Of a stretch of 34,499 bases of DNA, positions 16,779 through 24,129 are shown in pieces (the stretch's first letter is position 1; each line of letters begins with the position of its first letter). The position numbers and the translations under genes are program-made. The DNA is from Streptomyces sp. AC512_CC834 (lineage in GTDB: Bacteria > Actinomycetota > Actinomycetes > Streptomycetales > Streptomycetaceae), in NCBI RefSeq assembly GCF_019049325.1, contig NZ_JAGMUO010000009.1, positions 1-34,499 of the forward strand, read 5' to 3'. Under the pieces are notes generated by a model that did no database searches, was not told the origin of the DNA, and saw nothing but the letters and a program-made list of their open reading frames with translations.

Positions 16779-17942
16779 ATGTCCTGCAGGATCACGACGG
16801 GGGTGGGCGTGGAGCTGGCGGCGTTCTTCAGCAGCGGCGACGGATGGGCGCAGCCCTGGGTGCTCGACATCGAACTGGTCGAATCCTTGCGCTTCGGTCC
16901 GCCGGCCGGGCACACCGACCTGGAGGTGGCGATCGCTCTGACCCGGCTGCTGCACCACGACTTCGTCTCCTACGGCACCGACGGCCAGAGCCGGCATCTG
17001 GACGACGAGAACGTGCCCCTGATCATCAAGGCGCACCGCGCCGTCCTGGAGCGCCTGGCCCTGGAGCCGCCCGCCTGGCCGTTTCGTACCTTCGACGGAC
17101 CGCGCGGGTTCGGCACCTACTGGCGCGCCAACGATATGAGCGGCAGCTGGAAGGCGCGGCGGGACTGCATCGAGCAGATCCTCGGCCCCACGCGGGACGC
17201 GCTGGAGGACCTGGAGGAGCTGGAGTACGAACGGCGTTTCACCAAGGGGCCGTCGGGCAGCTTCAAGAACCTGATCTTCGCCGCCGACGGAGTCAAGCCG
17301 GAAATCGTGCTGCGGGACGCGGTGAACAACGAGGTCGAGATCGTCCACTCCGACAGCTGCCTGGTGTTCACCGACCCCCTGCCCCCGCACGGGCTCACCT
17401 GGCGGCAGATGGTCGCCTGGTGGCAGAAGAACCACCAGCCGGGCGCCGACGAGAAGACGGCCGCCGACGGCCTGTACCGGCGTCTGTACCGATCGCTGGA
17501 CTCGAAGCCCGAGCAACTCCTCATGATCACCTACTGCGCCCGGTACGCCGAGAAAGGCGGCTTCGACCTGCCCGCACTGATCCCCCAGGTCTACCTCCAC
17601 TACGACCCCTACACCCGCAAGAGCGGCAAGCAGTCCGGCGCGCTGTACCGGCAGCGGATGGACTTCCTGCTCCTGGCCCCGGACCGCTCCCGCATCGTCA
17701 TCGAGGTCGACGGAGTACAGCACTACGGCCGGCCCAACCCGCCCGACAAGCAAGGGCGCATCACGCATACCGCGGTGCCGCGGCTGTACGCGGAGATGGT
17801 CGCCGAGGACCGCCGGCTCAGACTCGCCGGATACGAGATCTACCGCTTCGGCGGCTGGGAGCTGAAGGAACCGGGCGGCAGGCAGCTCTTGGAGTCCTTC
17901 TTCACCAGCCTCCTCGCACGGCACCAGAAGCCAGCGTTGTAA
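16779..17942 (+). CDS. Predicted nuclease with C-terminal DUF559/Vsr-like domain
   Basis: This 387-aa protein has a helical N-terminal half beginning VGVELAAFFSSGDGWAQPW, with LTRLLHHDFVSYG and an Asp/Glu-rich helix at about 130-155. The C-terminus holds a compact nuclease-like block: RMDFLLLAP (D295), VIEVDGVQHY (E309 and D311), YAEMVAEDRRLRLAGYEIYRFGGWE. This is the pattern of the DUF559/Vsr-like branch of the PD-(D/E)xK superfamily. The N-terminal half reminded me of AbiJ N-terminal domains of abortive-infection proteins, but I cannot support that by motif. The start is uncertain: ATG 16779 gives MSCRITTGVGVEL; GTG 16803 and GTG 16809 are alternatives. It follows another nuclease gene on the same strand by 190 nt. 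Defence by nucleic-acid cleavage is inferred. Confidence 0.6.
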   Translation: MSCRITTGVGVELAAFFSSGDGWAQPWVLDIELVESLRFGPPAGHTDLEVAIALTRLLHHDFVSYGTDGQSRHLDDENVPLIIKAHRAVLERLALEPPAWPFRTFDGPRGFGTYWRANDMSGSWKARRDCIEQILGPTRDALEDLEELEYERRFTKGPSGSFKNLIFAADGVKPEIVLRDAVNNEVEIVHSDSCLVFTDPLPPHGLTWRQMVAWWQKNHQPGADEKTAADGLYRRLYRSLDSKPEQLLMITYCARYAEKGGFDLPALIPQVYLHYDPYTRKSGKQSGALYRQRMDFLLLAPDRSRIVIEVDGVQHYGRPNPPDKQGRITHTAVPRLYAEMVAEDRRLRLAGYEIYRFGGWELKEPGGRQLLESFFTSLLARHQKPAL

Positions 17943-17984
17943 TGCGGGAACGACGCAGCGAAGCTGCCCTTCGAGAGGGGCGTG

Positions 17985-17997
17985 TACGGTCGCCAAG
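17985..17997 (+). promoter_or_regulatory. -10-like element of a leaderless transcript
   Basis: TACGGT (17985-17990) lies 7 nt before GTG 17998 with no Shine-Dalgarno between them. It is the same hexamer, at nearly the same distance, as found before the pPIWI-RE operon. No convincing -35 was found. Confidence 0.4.
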
Positions 17998-18960
17998 GTG
18001 AACCCAGATGCAGCCTCCGATCCGCGTCGACTCGGCGTGCCCAAGGAAGTCGTGGACGAGGGCGCGCGTACGCTGCGCCATGCCGCTCAGTCCCTCGACG
18101 CCTTCGTCGGGAGTCTCACCGAGGGCACCGCGGTCGAGGGGATGTCGCCCGCCGATGCCGGCTGGGTCAGTTCCTCACATCACCGGCACCGCACGGCACG
18201 TTCACGGTTGTGGGCGTGGGCGGGCTGGAGCACTCAGCTCACCCTCGGGAACATCTTCGATCACGTCCAGGCAATCGAGCGGACGCTGGTGGGCGAGCCC
18301 GTGGCCATTTGGTCGCTCGTCTCGCTCTCCCGCGTCGTGCAAGAGGGCGCCATCCGCGTGTGCCACCTCTACGAGCCCGGTCTCAGCCCCGAGCAGCGTG
18401 CGGTGCGCATTGCGGCCGCGTGGCTCAACGGGGCGCGGCAGCATCAGGTCGCGGCCAAGGATGTCGGCGTGCAGGCGGTCCCGGAGGCGGAGAAGATCTG
18501 GCAGGTGGCCGAGCGGACCGTCCATCGCGCCGGAATGAGCATCGGCCTGGACAACCGGGGTCATCCGAGCTCGGCCGTGCTGGGGCCGGTGCAGGCGCCG
18601 TTCAAGGTGGACCTCACCAGCATTGCCGCGAAGCGGCCCACACATCTTCCTGCCTGGTACCGCATATCCTCCGCGGCCTCCCACAGCACCGTGTGGATGG
18701 TCGCCCAGGCCTTCTCCTCCGACGAGGACGACCAGCCGGTCATGCGAGCCGACCCGGAGATCGTCACCGCGGCGGTGCTGGCCGTTCTGGGAGCGTTCGA
18801 GGACTTGGTGCAGACGCTGGGCGACTACTACGGCAAGGACCCCCACCAAGCGCTGCTGACCGTCCAACGGCGCACCGTGGCGGTCCTCGACCGTCAGCGG
18901 ACGTGGCGCCAGCAAGCGCAGAACGATGCACGCCTCCTGCTCGGCGAGAGCGGCACCTGA
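17998..18960 (+). CDS. Hypothetical helical protein
   Basis: This 320-aa protein is not recognised. It is predicted to be almost all helical and soluble: LGVPKEVVDEGARTLRHAAQ at the start, then HRHRTARSRLWAWAGW, FDHVQAIERTLVGEP, and late helices ending RTWRQQAQNDARLLLG. The Trp/His-rich segments could form a buried core. Codon use has the high third-position G/C of the host. A -10-like hexamer 7 nt before GTG 17998 suggests its own leaderless transcript rather than readthrough from the nuclease gene 55 nt upstream. Position between a predicted nuclease and a toxin-antitoxin pair is the only functional hint. Confidence 0.65.
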   Translation: MNPDAASDPRRLGVPKEVVDEGARTLRHAAQSLDAFVGSLTEGTAVEGMSPADAGWVSSSHHRHRTARSRLWAWAGWSTQLTLGNIFDHVQAIERTLVGEPVAIWSLVSLSRVVQEGAIRVCHLYEPGLSPEQRAVRIAAAWLNGARQHQVAAKDVGVQAVPEAEKIWQVAERTVHRAGMSIGLDNRGHPSSAVLGPVQAPFKVDLTSIAAKRPTHLPAWYRISSAASHSTVWMVAQAFSSDEDDQPVMRADPEIVTAAVLAVLGAFEDLVQTLGDYYGKDPHQALLTVQRRTVAVLDRQRTWRQQAQNDARLLLGESGT

Positions 18961-19161
18961 TCCAGCCCACGCAGGGGCGAGCAGCCGGGTCGGGCCACTG
19001 CCGCCCAAGAGCAGGGGCCCGACTCCGGACCACGCCGCCCCCTGGCCGCAGGGCGCTCAGGGGGCGTACATCTCGCGTGCCGACCCGCACTGAACGCACA
19101 TGCTGCCCGGACAGGGCGTGGGGGCCAGGTCGGCCTTCCGAGTGCTGCCGTCCACACACGT
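18961..19161. other. Short intergenic region upstream of the toxin-antitoxin operator
   Basis: There is no supported gene. The region is GC-rich and ends at the inverted repeat that precedes the antitoxin gene. Confidence 0.3.
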
Positions 19162-19162
19162 T

Positions 19163-19183
19163 TCCTCTACTCAAAGTAGAGGA
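19163..19183. promoter_or_regulatory. Operator-like inverted repeat of the toxin-antitoxin operon
   Basis: Perfect 9-bp arms, TCCTCTACT (19163-19171) and AGTAGAGGA (19175-19183), flank CAA. A -10-like TAGAGT follows at 19190-19195 and the antitoxin ATG at 19202, so the repeat covers the expected -35 area. Binding by the antitoxin to repress its own operon is the usual logic for such pairs and is inferred here. The ATG is 6 nt after TAGAGT, so the transcript is probably leaderless. Confidence 0.6.
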
Positions 19184-19201
19184 GCGCGGTAGAGTCGGGG
19201 T

Positions 19202-19477
19202 ATGGCAGCAGACGAGACGAGCATCAAGGTGGGCACGGCCGCGCGGGACCGGCTCGCCCAGCTGGCCGCCGAGCATGGCACCACCATCCGCAACCTGGTC
19301 GAGGACCTCGCGCAGAGCACGCCGACGCAGGCGGAGTACGCGGAACGCGCCGAGCTGGCCCGCGCCGAGCTGGCCTCAGCCCTCGGCAGCGCACCGAGCC
19401 CGGAAGCCGAGGCGAAGGCCCGAACCCTGCTGGAGCGCCTCGGCGGCACCGCACACGGTCCCCGGGCAGCCGCGTAG
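19202..19477 (+). CDS. Antitoxin, ribbon-helix-helix type (VapB-like)
   Basis: This 91-aa protein starts MAADETSIKVGTAARDRLAQ followed by LAAEHGTTIRNLVEDLA: a short strand, a helix, a turn and a second helix, as in CopG/Arc-type ribbon-helix-helix antitoxins. The remainder is an Ala/Glu-rich helix suited to wrap a toxin. The stop TAG (19475-19477) overlaps the next GTG by one base, so toxin translation is coupled. The inverted repeat just upstream is the likely autoregulatory operator. Confidence 0.7.
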   Translation: MAADETSIKVGTAARDRLAQLAAEHGTTIRNLVEDLAQSTPTQAEYAERAELARAELASALGSAPSPEAEAKARTLLERLGGTAHGPRAAA

Positions 19478-19875
19478 TGGCGCCGATCGCGGTCGTCCTT
19501 GACCACACGACCGCAGGAGCGCTGTACGACCCGAAGGACCCGTTCAACGAGGCGGTCGCCGCGTTCTACGTCCAGGCCTCCGGAGGACTCGGAGACCTGT
19601 ACGCGCCGGTGCTGTCCCTGACAGCCGGCGATCCCGAGCGGCCCGGGCTGCTCGGCTACATCAAGGGGCTGCGGTTCATCCGGATCGAGGCGTTCGACAC
19701 CGACGCCGCGGTTACCGCCACCGAACTGCTGCGCTTCGGACACTCCTGGGCCGCCGTCCACGCCATCCACGCCGCCCGCCCCTCCGCCGCCCACCCCGCC
19801 GGCCGGTACCTGCTCACTTTGACGCCGAAGGCGTACGCGGGCACCGGCGTCCAAGCCGTCCACCCCGACCAGTAG
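19477..19875 (+). CDS. Probable PIN-like toxin (VapC-like)
   Basis: This 132-aa protein begins with IAVVLDHTTAGALYD, resembling the first strand and catalytic Asp of PIN-domain RNases (vlDttvl). The middle has PVLSLTAGDPERPGLLGYIK, then IEAFDTDAAVTATELLRFGH and a helix WAAVHAIHAARPSAAHPAG, ending in a strand YLLTLTPKAYAG. The D of FDTDAA and the overall helix order fit a PIN fold, yet the usual second catalytic acid pair is not obvious (HAIHAA where D/E would be expected). The protein pairs with the ribbon-helix-helix gene through a one-base overlap. I infer a toxin of the VapC class with a divergent active site; it could be a degenerate PIN. Confidence 0.55.
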   Translation: MAPIAVVLDHTTAGALYDPKDPFNEAVAAFYVQASGGLGDLYAPVLSLTAGDPERPGLLGYIKGLRFIRIEAFDTDAAVTATELLRFGHSWAAVHAIHAARPSAAHPAGRYLLTLTPKAYAGTGVQAVHPDQ

Positions 19876-19971
19876 CCCGCCCGCCGCCCCGCGGTCACGC
19901 AACGGGTCAGTCCGTGCGGAACGCGGTCACCGGGCACGACGGTCGGCCGGCTCGTCGTAGCTGTCCCACCA

Positions 19972-20424
19972 GTGGGCACCTTGCCATCGTGTGCAGTGCA
20001 CACCGTCTTCGTCCTCGAGAACGAAATCACCTACCTCTCACTGCCACCAGTTGCCGACGCCATCGCCATCCTCGGCTCCGGGTACGCCGCGGCCCTGCTG
20101 CGTCACCTCCCCTGGCTGGACAACGTCGCCCTCTACTACTGGGGCGACATCGACACCCACGGCTTCGCCACCCTCGACCAGGTCCGGGGACGCTTCCCGC
20201 ACACCACGTCAATCCTCATGGACCGCACCACCCTCCTCGCCCACGAGGCCCACTGGAGCCAGGAGAAGACACAGGCGCACGGCAGCCTGACACGCCTCAC
20301 CCCCGAGGAAGCACACCTCGACCAGGACCTGCGGAACGCCACCTACGGGCCACACCTGCGCCTAGAGCAGGAACGCATCGCTTTCGCCACCGTGCGAGAA
20401 ATTCTGATGCGGCAGCAGGGGTGA
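19972..20424 (+). pseudogene. C-terminal TOPRIM fragment of a Wadjet JetD-like protein
   Basis: The 150-aa frame carries the C-terminal domain of JetD (DUF2220/DUF3322 family). It has VFVLENEITYLSLPP, GYAAALLRHLPWL, then LYYWGDIDTHGFATLDQVR, with the acidic GDIDxHG motif of the TOPRIM-like nuclease site. The family is about 350-400 aa, so the N-terminal DNA-binding half is missing; the similar sequence begins near 19990. No jetA, jetB or jetC gene is in the window. GTG 19972 could allow translation of a stand-alone nuclease domain, but I favour a remnant of a lost anti-plasmid locus. Confidence 0.7.
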
Positions 20425-21085
20425 CAGCGCAGGCTCTGGACACTGGTCAGCCACTGGAGGCCGCACATCGGGCCATTGCCGGGATACGACGGTAGCTCCG
20501 GCGCCGGCACCTGGACGGCGAGCGAACGCCAAGAGCCTCGACAGCATCGGGGCGACCATCGCGGTCACAGCCGACGTCGATCACGAGCAGCCCGGTCGAA
20601 CGCATGAGCGTCGTCGATCTCTTCCATAGCCGCCACGACACACCCCGGTTGCGGCAGCTCTCTGGAAGGACTGGATTCACTCACGCGAGAGCGGGATATG
20701 CAAATTTGCGCGAATGTATCGGTAAGGGCAGGGCGCACCATGTCCGCAAACGTTGTGGCGGCAGAGCGCGCCCCGGCGTACGTCAGGGAGGCAAGACGGC
20801 CCACTCGCCTGGGTCAGTCGCATTTATGCAGCACAACGAGGGGTTGTCATTCACGGTCGAGACCGATCAAGGATGGGCTGAAGGCGACGATGTTCGACGC
20901 CTTTGCAGGCCACAGACCGCAATTGCTCACCGCAAGGAGATTCGAACTTTGCGCGATGAACGGTTTATATGGCGCCGCTTGTGACGGAGGGACTACCGTC
21001 CGTTGACGCGAGGGAACCCCGGGCAGGCTCGCTACCGACTCCGGGGCCCCTCCTCAACGAGACCAAGGAAGGCAGGTAACCACCT
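20425..21085. other. 660-nt region with no supported gene
   Basis: G/C content is lower than in the neighbours. The region contains a perfect 10-bp palindrome GCAAATTTGC at 20700-20709 and two copies of TTTGCGCGA (20705-20713 and 20948-20956). Arms CCCCGG (21017-21022) and CCGGGG (21041-21046) could pair just upstream of the next gene. Open frames here have no domain features. It may be decayed sequence or a long leader. Confidence 0.4.
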
Positions 21086-21352
21086 ATGCTTGTCCCGTAC
21101 TTCGCCGCTGCCGCAACCAGGGCGGCAACTCGCGACGACGCTAGCATTCCGCGTCGCTCCCAGCCTGAAACCCGTGGCATGAGTGTCTGGACTGTCACGG
21201 TGCAGGCGAGCGCGTTCCTGGCAGTGGCCGTGCTCCCCGTGCTCCTGATCCGAGACCAGTGGACGGGACCTGCCACCACAGCGCTGGTGGCCGGCCTCTC
21301 GGTGATGATGCGCCAGTCGCAACTCCGCTACCAGCGAATTCGACTGATCTGA
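21086..21352 (+). CDS. Small hypothetical membrane protein
   Basis: This 88-aa protein is preceded by AAGGAAGG, an acceptable ribosome binding site about 15 nt before ATG 21086. Residues about 37-52 (VQASAFLAVAVLPVLLI) form one hydrophobic segment and ATTALVAGLSVMM a second, weaker one. It has no cysteine or obvious motif. Two strong hairpins follow its stop, as expected for a gene with its own terminator. ATG 21179 (MSVWTVTV) is an alternative start. The function is unknown. Confidence 0.5.
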   Translation: MLVPYFAAAATRAATRDDASIPRRSQPETRGMSVWTVTVQASAFLAVAVLPVLLIRDQWTGPATTALVAGLSVMMRQSQLRYQRIRLI

Positions 21353-21367
21353 GCCGTGCTTGATCGT

Positions 21368-21420
21368 GGTGGCGCGCTGCACAGCGCGCCACCCGCGGTC
21401 CCGGCGGTTGCCGCCGGGAC
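21368..21420 (+). terminator. Tandem hairpin terminator
   Basis: Two perfect stem-loops lie 16 nt after the stop at 21352. The first has 11-bp arms at 21368-21378 and 21383-21393 with loop GCAC. The second has 10-bp arms at 21398-21407 and 21411-21420 with loop TTG. There is no T-run, which is common for Streptomyces terminators. Confidence 0.65.
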
Positions 21421-21507
21421 GGACACGGGAAGAGTCCATTCCTCTTCAGCTTGCGCAGAACTCCGCGCGCACGGAAGAGAAACGGTCACAGCACGTGGGA
21501 GGAAAGG

Positions 21508-22584
21508 ATGGCGGGTTCGAGTCCCCGCTATGGCATCTGCCGCTACTGCCAGGAGCGGTTCGCTCAGACGATCGGTCCGGGCCGCAAGCGGGAGTACTGC
21601 AGCGTCGGCTGCCGCAGCAAGGCACAGCGCGACCGGTCCGGCAAGACAGGCCAGCACAAGGCGCCCACGGCGCTCCCCTTGGGCCGGCGCATCGCAGAGG
21701 ACCTGCAGGCGTTGTCGGCCGCGCTCCTCGAGGCCGAGTACGACGGGCGGCCTCTTCAGGAGCTCCTGCGTTGTGCCAGCAGCGTGGCCCGGGAAGTGGA
21801 CTACTACACGGCGGCCGCCGTTCAGGACGCGCGGTCCCAGGGCTCGAGTTGGGAGCAGGTGGCCGAGGCGGCGCAGTTGAGTGTGACCACGGCCCGTACT
21901 CGGTGGCCGGAGAACCGGGTGCGGGAACGCCTGAGAAGGCGGGCTGCCGAGCGTGCCGAGGTGCAGGAGCCTCTTGCCCCGATGATGGAGGGCGTGAACG
22001 CCGCGGCAGACGGCCAGCTGTCCAAGGTGGCCGAGCGGGCGTCGGCGAAGCTGGCCTCGGCGCTGTCGCATCTCCACCGATCCAGTGGTTTGACGATCAG
22101 GGACGTGGGCGAGCGGACGTCCTTGTCTCCCTCGTATGTCTCGCGCATCCTTTCCGGAGAGCGAACCCCGGCCTGGGGCGTGGTGGGTGCGCTGACCGAG
22201 CTGTTCGGAGGCGACCCGGCAGAGCTGAGCGTGCTGTTCGAGAGTGCACACGGGAAGGTGCCGCCGGCGCAGTACGCGATCACTGATGCGGTGGATCGGC
22301 TGCACGCCGCACTGCGCGGTCTGCACCTGGCGGCAGGTCGTCCCCGTGTCGGCGTGGTCCGCAGCGCTTCCCACGGTGCGCTGAGTGTCCAGGAGATCGA
22401 GGACATCCTCGAGGGCGTCTTGGTTCCGGGCTGGGAGCAGACGTCGGCGCTGGTGACCGCGCTGGGCGGCTGGCCCGCCGACGTGCGGCCGCTGTGGCAG
22501 GCGGTCCACTACACCTTCCTGCTCTGCATGGATCCGCCCAAGGATCCGCAGTCGCAGTCTGCCGACCCGTCCGAATCCGCCTGA
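21508..22584 (+). CDS. Zinc-finger/helix-turn-helix regulator
   Basis: This 358-aa protein starts at ATG 21508, 5 nt after a strong GGAGGAAAGG. The N-terminus holds C11-x2-C14 and C31-x3-C35, a small zinc-binding finger. A second part (about 95-135) has SWEQVAEAAQLSVTTARTRW, a helix-turn-helix like those that follow the zinc finger in some actinobacterial regulators. A third (about 195-225) is a classic XRE HTH: LTIRDVGERTSLSPSYVSRI. The C-terminal 120 residues are helical, with repeated leucines. Having two HTH-like units plus a finger is unusual. It is followed at 30 nt by a sigma-like gene, so the two may be co-transcribed. It likely binds DNA and controls this cluster; the signal is unknown. 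Confidence 0.65.
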   Translation: MAGSSPRYGICRYCQERFAQTIGPGRKREYCSVGCRSKAQRDRSGKTGQHKAPTALPLGRRIAEDLQALSAALLEAEYDGRPLQELLRCASSVAREVDYYTAAAVQDARSQGSSWEQVAEAAQLSVTTARTRWPENRVRERLRRRAAERAEVQEPLAPMMEGVNAAADGQLSKVAERASAKLASALSHLHRSSGLTIRDVGERTSLSPSYVSRILSGERTPAWGVVGALTELFGGDPAELSVLFESAHGKVPPAQYAITDAVDRLHAALRGLHLAAGRPRVGVVRSASHGALSVQEIEDILEGVLVPGWEQTSALVTALGGWPADVRPLWQAVHYTFLLCMDPPKDPQSQSADPSESA

Positions 22585-22614
22585 TGCCCTGTGTGCTGCA
22601 GGAAGTGGGATGCC

Positions 22615-23151
22615 ATGTTCATGCGTTTGCGTCGGACGGACCGGCTGGTGCAGGAAGGCGGCGCGGTGGTGACCACTGCGCCGTCTATCGAGCTGGTTCT
22701 GCCGCTGGAGTACACCGCCTTCTGTCTCCTGCATCAGGAGCGGTACCTGCACTACACGCGGGAGCGGGTCCGGGACCCGTTGGTGAGCCAGCAGGTGGTC
22801 AGGGCGCTCCTGGGCAATCTTGCCACGATCTGGCCGACGGTCATCAGCAGTCCGCGGCCTGCTGCGGTGGCGTGGCGGCTGCTGGATGCCCTGATCTCCT
22901 CCGTGCTGCGTAGCGGTGATGCAGGTGTCACGGGGCCGGATCCGGTGCACCAGGTGCTGCCGCCGGCGCAGGCAGATGCGGTCGTGCTGCGTTGCCGGAT
23001 GCATTTGAGTGAGGCGCAGGCGGCGGAACTGATGGGGGTCGAGCCGCCGGTTGTCGCTACCCGGTTACGGATGGCTCAGCGGGCTCTGCCCGGGAAGCTG
23101 ACGGCCTCCGCCGCGGCCGCGCATCCGCCGGCCGGTCGCGTGCGCCGGTGA
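22615..23151 (+). CDS. Sigma factor-like protein with region 4-type HTH
   Basis: This 178-aa protein has a C-terminal segment PPAQADAVVLRCRMHLSEAQ then AAELMGVEPPVVATRLRMAQ that matches ECF sigma region 4 (PxxqRxvlxLr...ls..EiAe.lG...gTVksrl.rA). The N-terminal half (LEYTAFCLLHQERYLHYTRE) may stand in for region 2, but the conserved -10-binding residues are not evident. ATG 22615 was preferred over the frame's upstream extension because GGAAGTGGGA precedes it. It may bind RNA polymerase or only DNA. It lies between the zinc-finger/HTH regulator and a DUF574 methyltransferase. Confidence 0.6.
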   Translation: MFMRLRRTDRLVQEGGAVVTTAPSIELVLPLEYTAFCLLHQERYLHYTRERVRDPLVSQQVVRALLGNLATIWPTVISSPRPAAVAWRLLDALISSVLRSGDAGVTGPDPVHQVLPPAQADAVVLRCRMHLSEAQAAELMGVEPPVVATRLRMAQRALPGKLTASAAAAHPPAGRVRR

Positions 23152-23241
23152 GAGGGTTCCGGAAGGGATCCTGCAGCGCGCTTCGACCCGCGCGTGCTGA
23201 TTCGGCGAAGAACTACCCGCGGTGAAAGCGGCCTCCTTACC

Positions 23242-24111
23242 ATGGGTACCCGCAGCACGCAGCGTGCTGCGGGTACCAACACGGGGCGGGGTGCCACCTT
23301 GGAGCGCGGGCAGACGCCGCGGCTGGATGTAATCGACTCCAAATCACCGAACCTTGCCCGGATGACCAACTACCTGTTGGGCGGCAAGGACCACTACGGC
23401 GCCGACCGTGAGGCGTGCGAGCGGCTGACGCAGATCGTTCCCGAAGCACCTCGGGTGGCTCAGGCTGCGCATCGGTTCCTCTTGAGGGCGACCAGTCATC
23501 TGGCCCGTGATCACCAGGTGCGCCAGTACGTGGTTTTCGGCGCCGGACTGCCGACCTCTGTGGGAGTGCACCACGTTGCTCGGCGCATCCAGGCGGGTGC
23601 GCGCACCGTTTATGCCGATCATGATCCGCTGGCGCTGGTCCATGGCCGCGCTTTGTGGGAGGACCGGTACACGCTGGTCATGCGGGCTGCTCCGGCTGAA
23701 TCACTTGCTCTACTGAATAGTGCTGCGGTGCGCGAGATGATCGACTTTTCGTCGCCGGTGGCCGTGCTTCTTGTCTCAGGACTGCACAACGTTCCCGAAG
23801 ACGCTGGTCCTTCGACCGTGCTGCAGCAGGCAGCGAGAATACTGGCATCGGGAAGTTTCATCGCAGCAAGCCATCTCGTGAGTGAGGATGCCGAGGTGCG
23901 TCGGAAGGCTGGTGCATTGCTGCGGGAAGCGGCTGCGGGCCGGTGGGGACGCGTGCGCCCGCGGGCGGACGTCGACGCATTCTTCGGCGGCTTGCAGCAG
24001 ATGGCTCCGGGGCTGGTGGATGTGCACCAGTGGCGGCCGGGCCGTGACCGTGCTGCGGGTGGCGGCAGTCTGAGGTGGGCCGAGCGCGGAGCGGTGGCCG
24101 TGGTGCGCTGA
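23242..24111 (+). CDS. SAM-dependent methyltransferase of the DUF574 (Methyltransf_19) family
   Basis: This protein is about 290 aa. The segment SPNLARMTNYLLGGKDHYGADREA is the hallmark of this Streptomyces-expanded family (arRvyDYlLGGkdnf.aDR). A Rossmann-like core follows: QYVVFGAGLPTSVGVHHVA, where the usual FLDiGtGlPt motif is VFGAGLPT, and VYADHDPLALVHGRAL with the acidic SAM-ribose residue. LLVSGLHNVPED corresponds to the post-core strand. The substrate is unknown in the family. ATG 23242 starts the frame, but a perfect 33-nt palindrome overlaps codons 2-12, so translation may begin or be controlled in an unusual way. Confidence 0.75.
   Translation: MGTRSTQRAAGTNTGRGATLERGQTPRLDVIDSKSPNLARMTNYLLGGKDHYGADREACERLTQIVPEAPRVAQAAHRFLLRATSHLARDHQVRQYVVFGAGLPTSVGVHHVARRIQAGARTVYADHDPLALVHGRALWEDRYTLVMRAAPAESLALLNSAAVREMIDFSSPVAVLLVSGLHNVPEDAGPSTVLQQAARILASGSFIAASHLVSEDAEVRRKAGALLREAAAGRWGRVRPRADVDAFFGGLQQMAPGLVDVHQWRPGRDRAAGGGSLRWAERGAVAVVR
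23245..23277. promoter_or_regulatory. Perfect 16-bp inverted repeat at the methyltransferase start
   Basis: Arms GGTACCCGCAGCACGC (23245-23260) and GCGTGCTGCGGGTACC (23262-23277) are separated by a single A. The repeat starts directly after ATG 23242. It could be a protein-binding operator, a structure controlling the start codon, or a terminator for the upstream sigma-like gene. It lacks a T-run. Confidence 0.6.
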
Positions 24112-24129
24112 GGTGCGGACTGGCCGGGT

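Noticed and set aside
20604..21006. Two plus-strand open frames of 102 and 126 aa in the 660-nt gap
   Set aside because: No ribosome binding site, no secondary-structure pattern and low third-position G/C; probably chance frames.
21509..21530. tRNA T-arm-like sequence GCGGGTTCGAGTCCCCGC
   Set aside because: The stem and 7-nt loop do not pair correctly, no anticodon or acceptor stem is nearby, and it encodes the first residues of the zinc-finger regulator behind a strong ribosome binding site.
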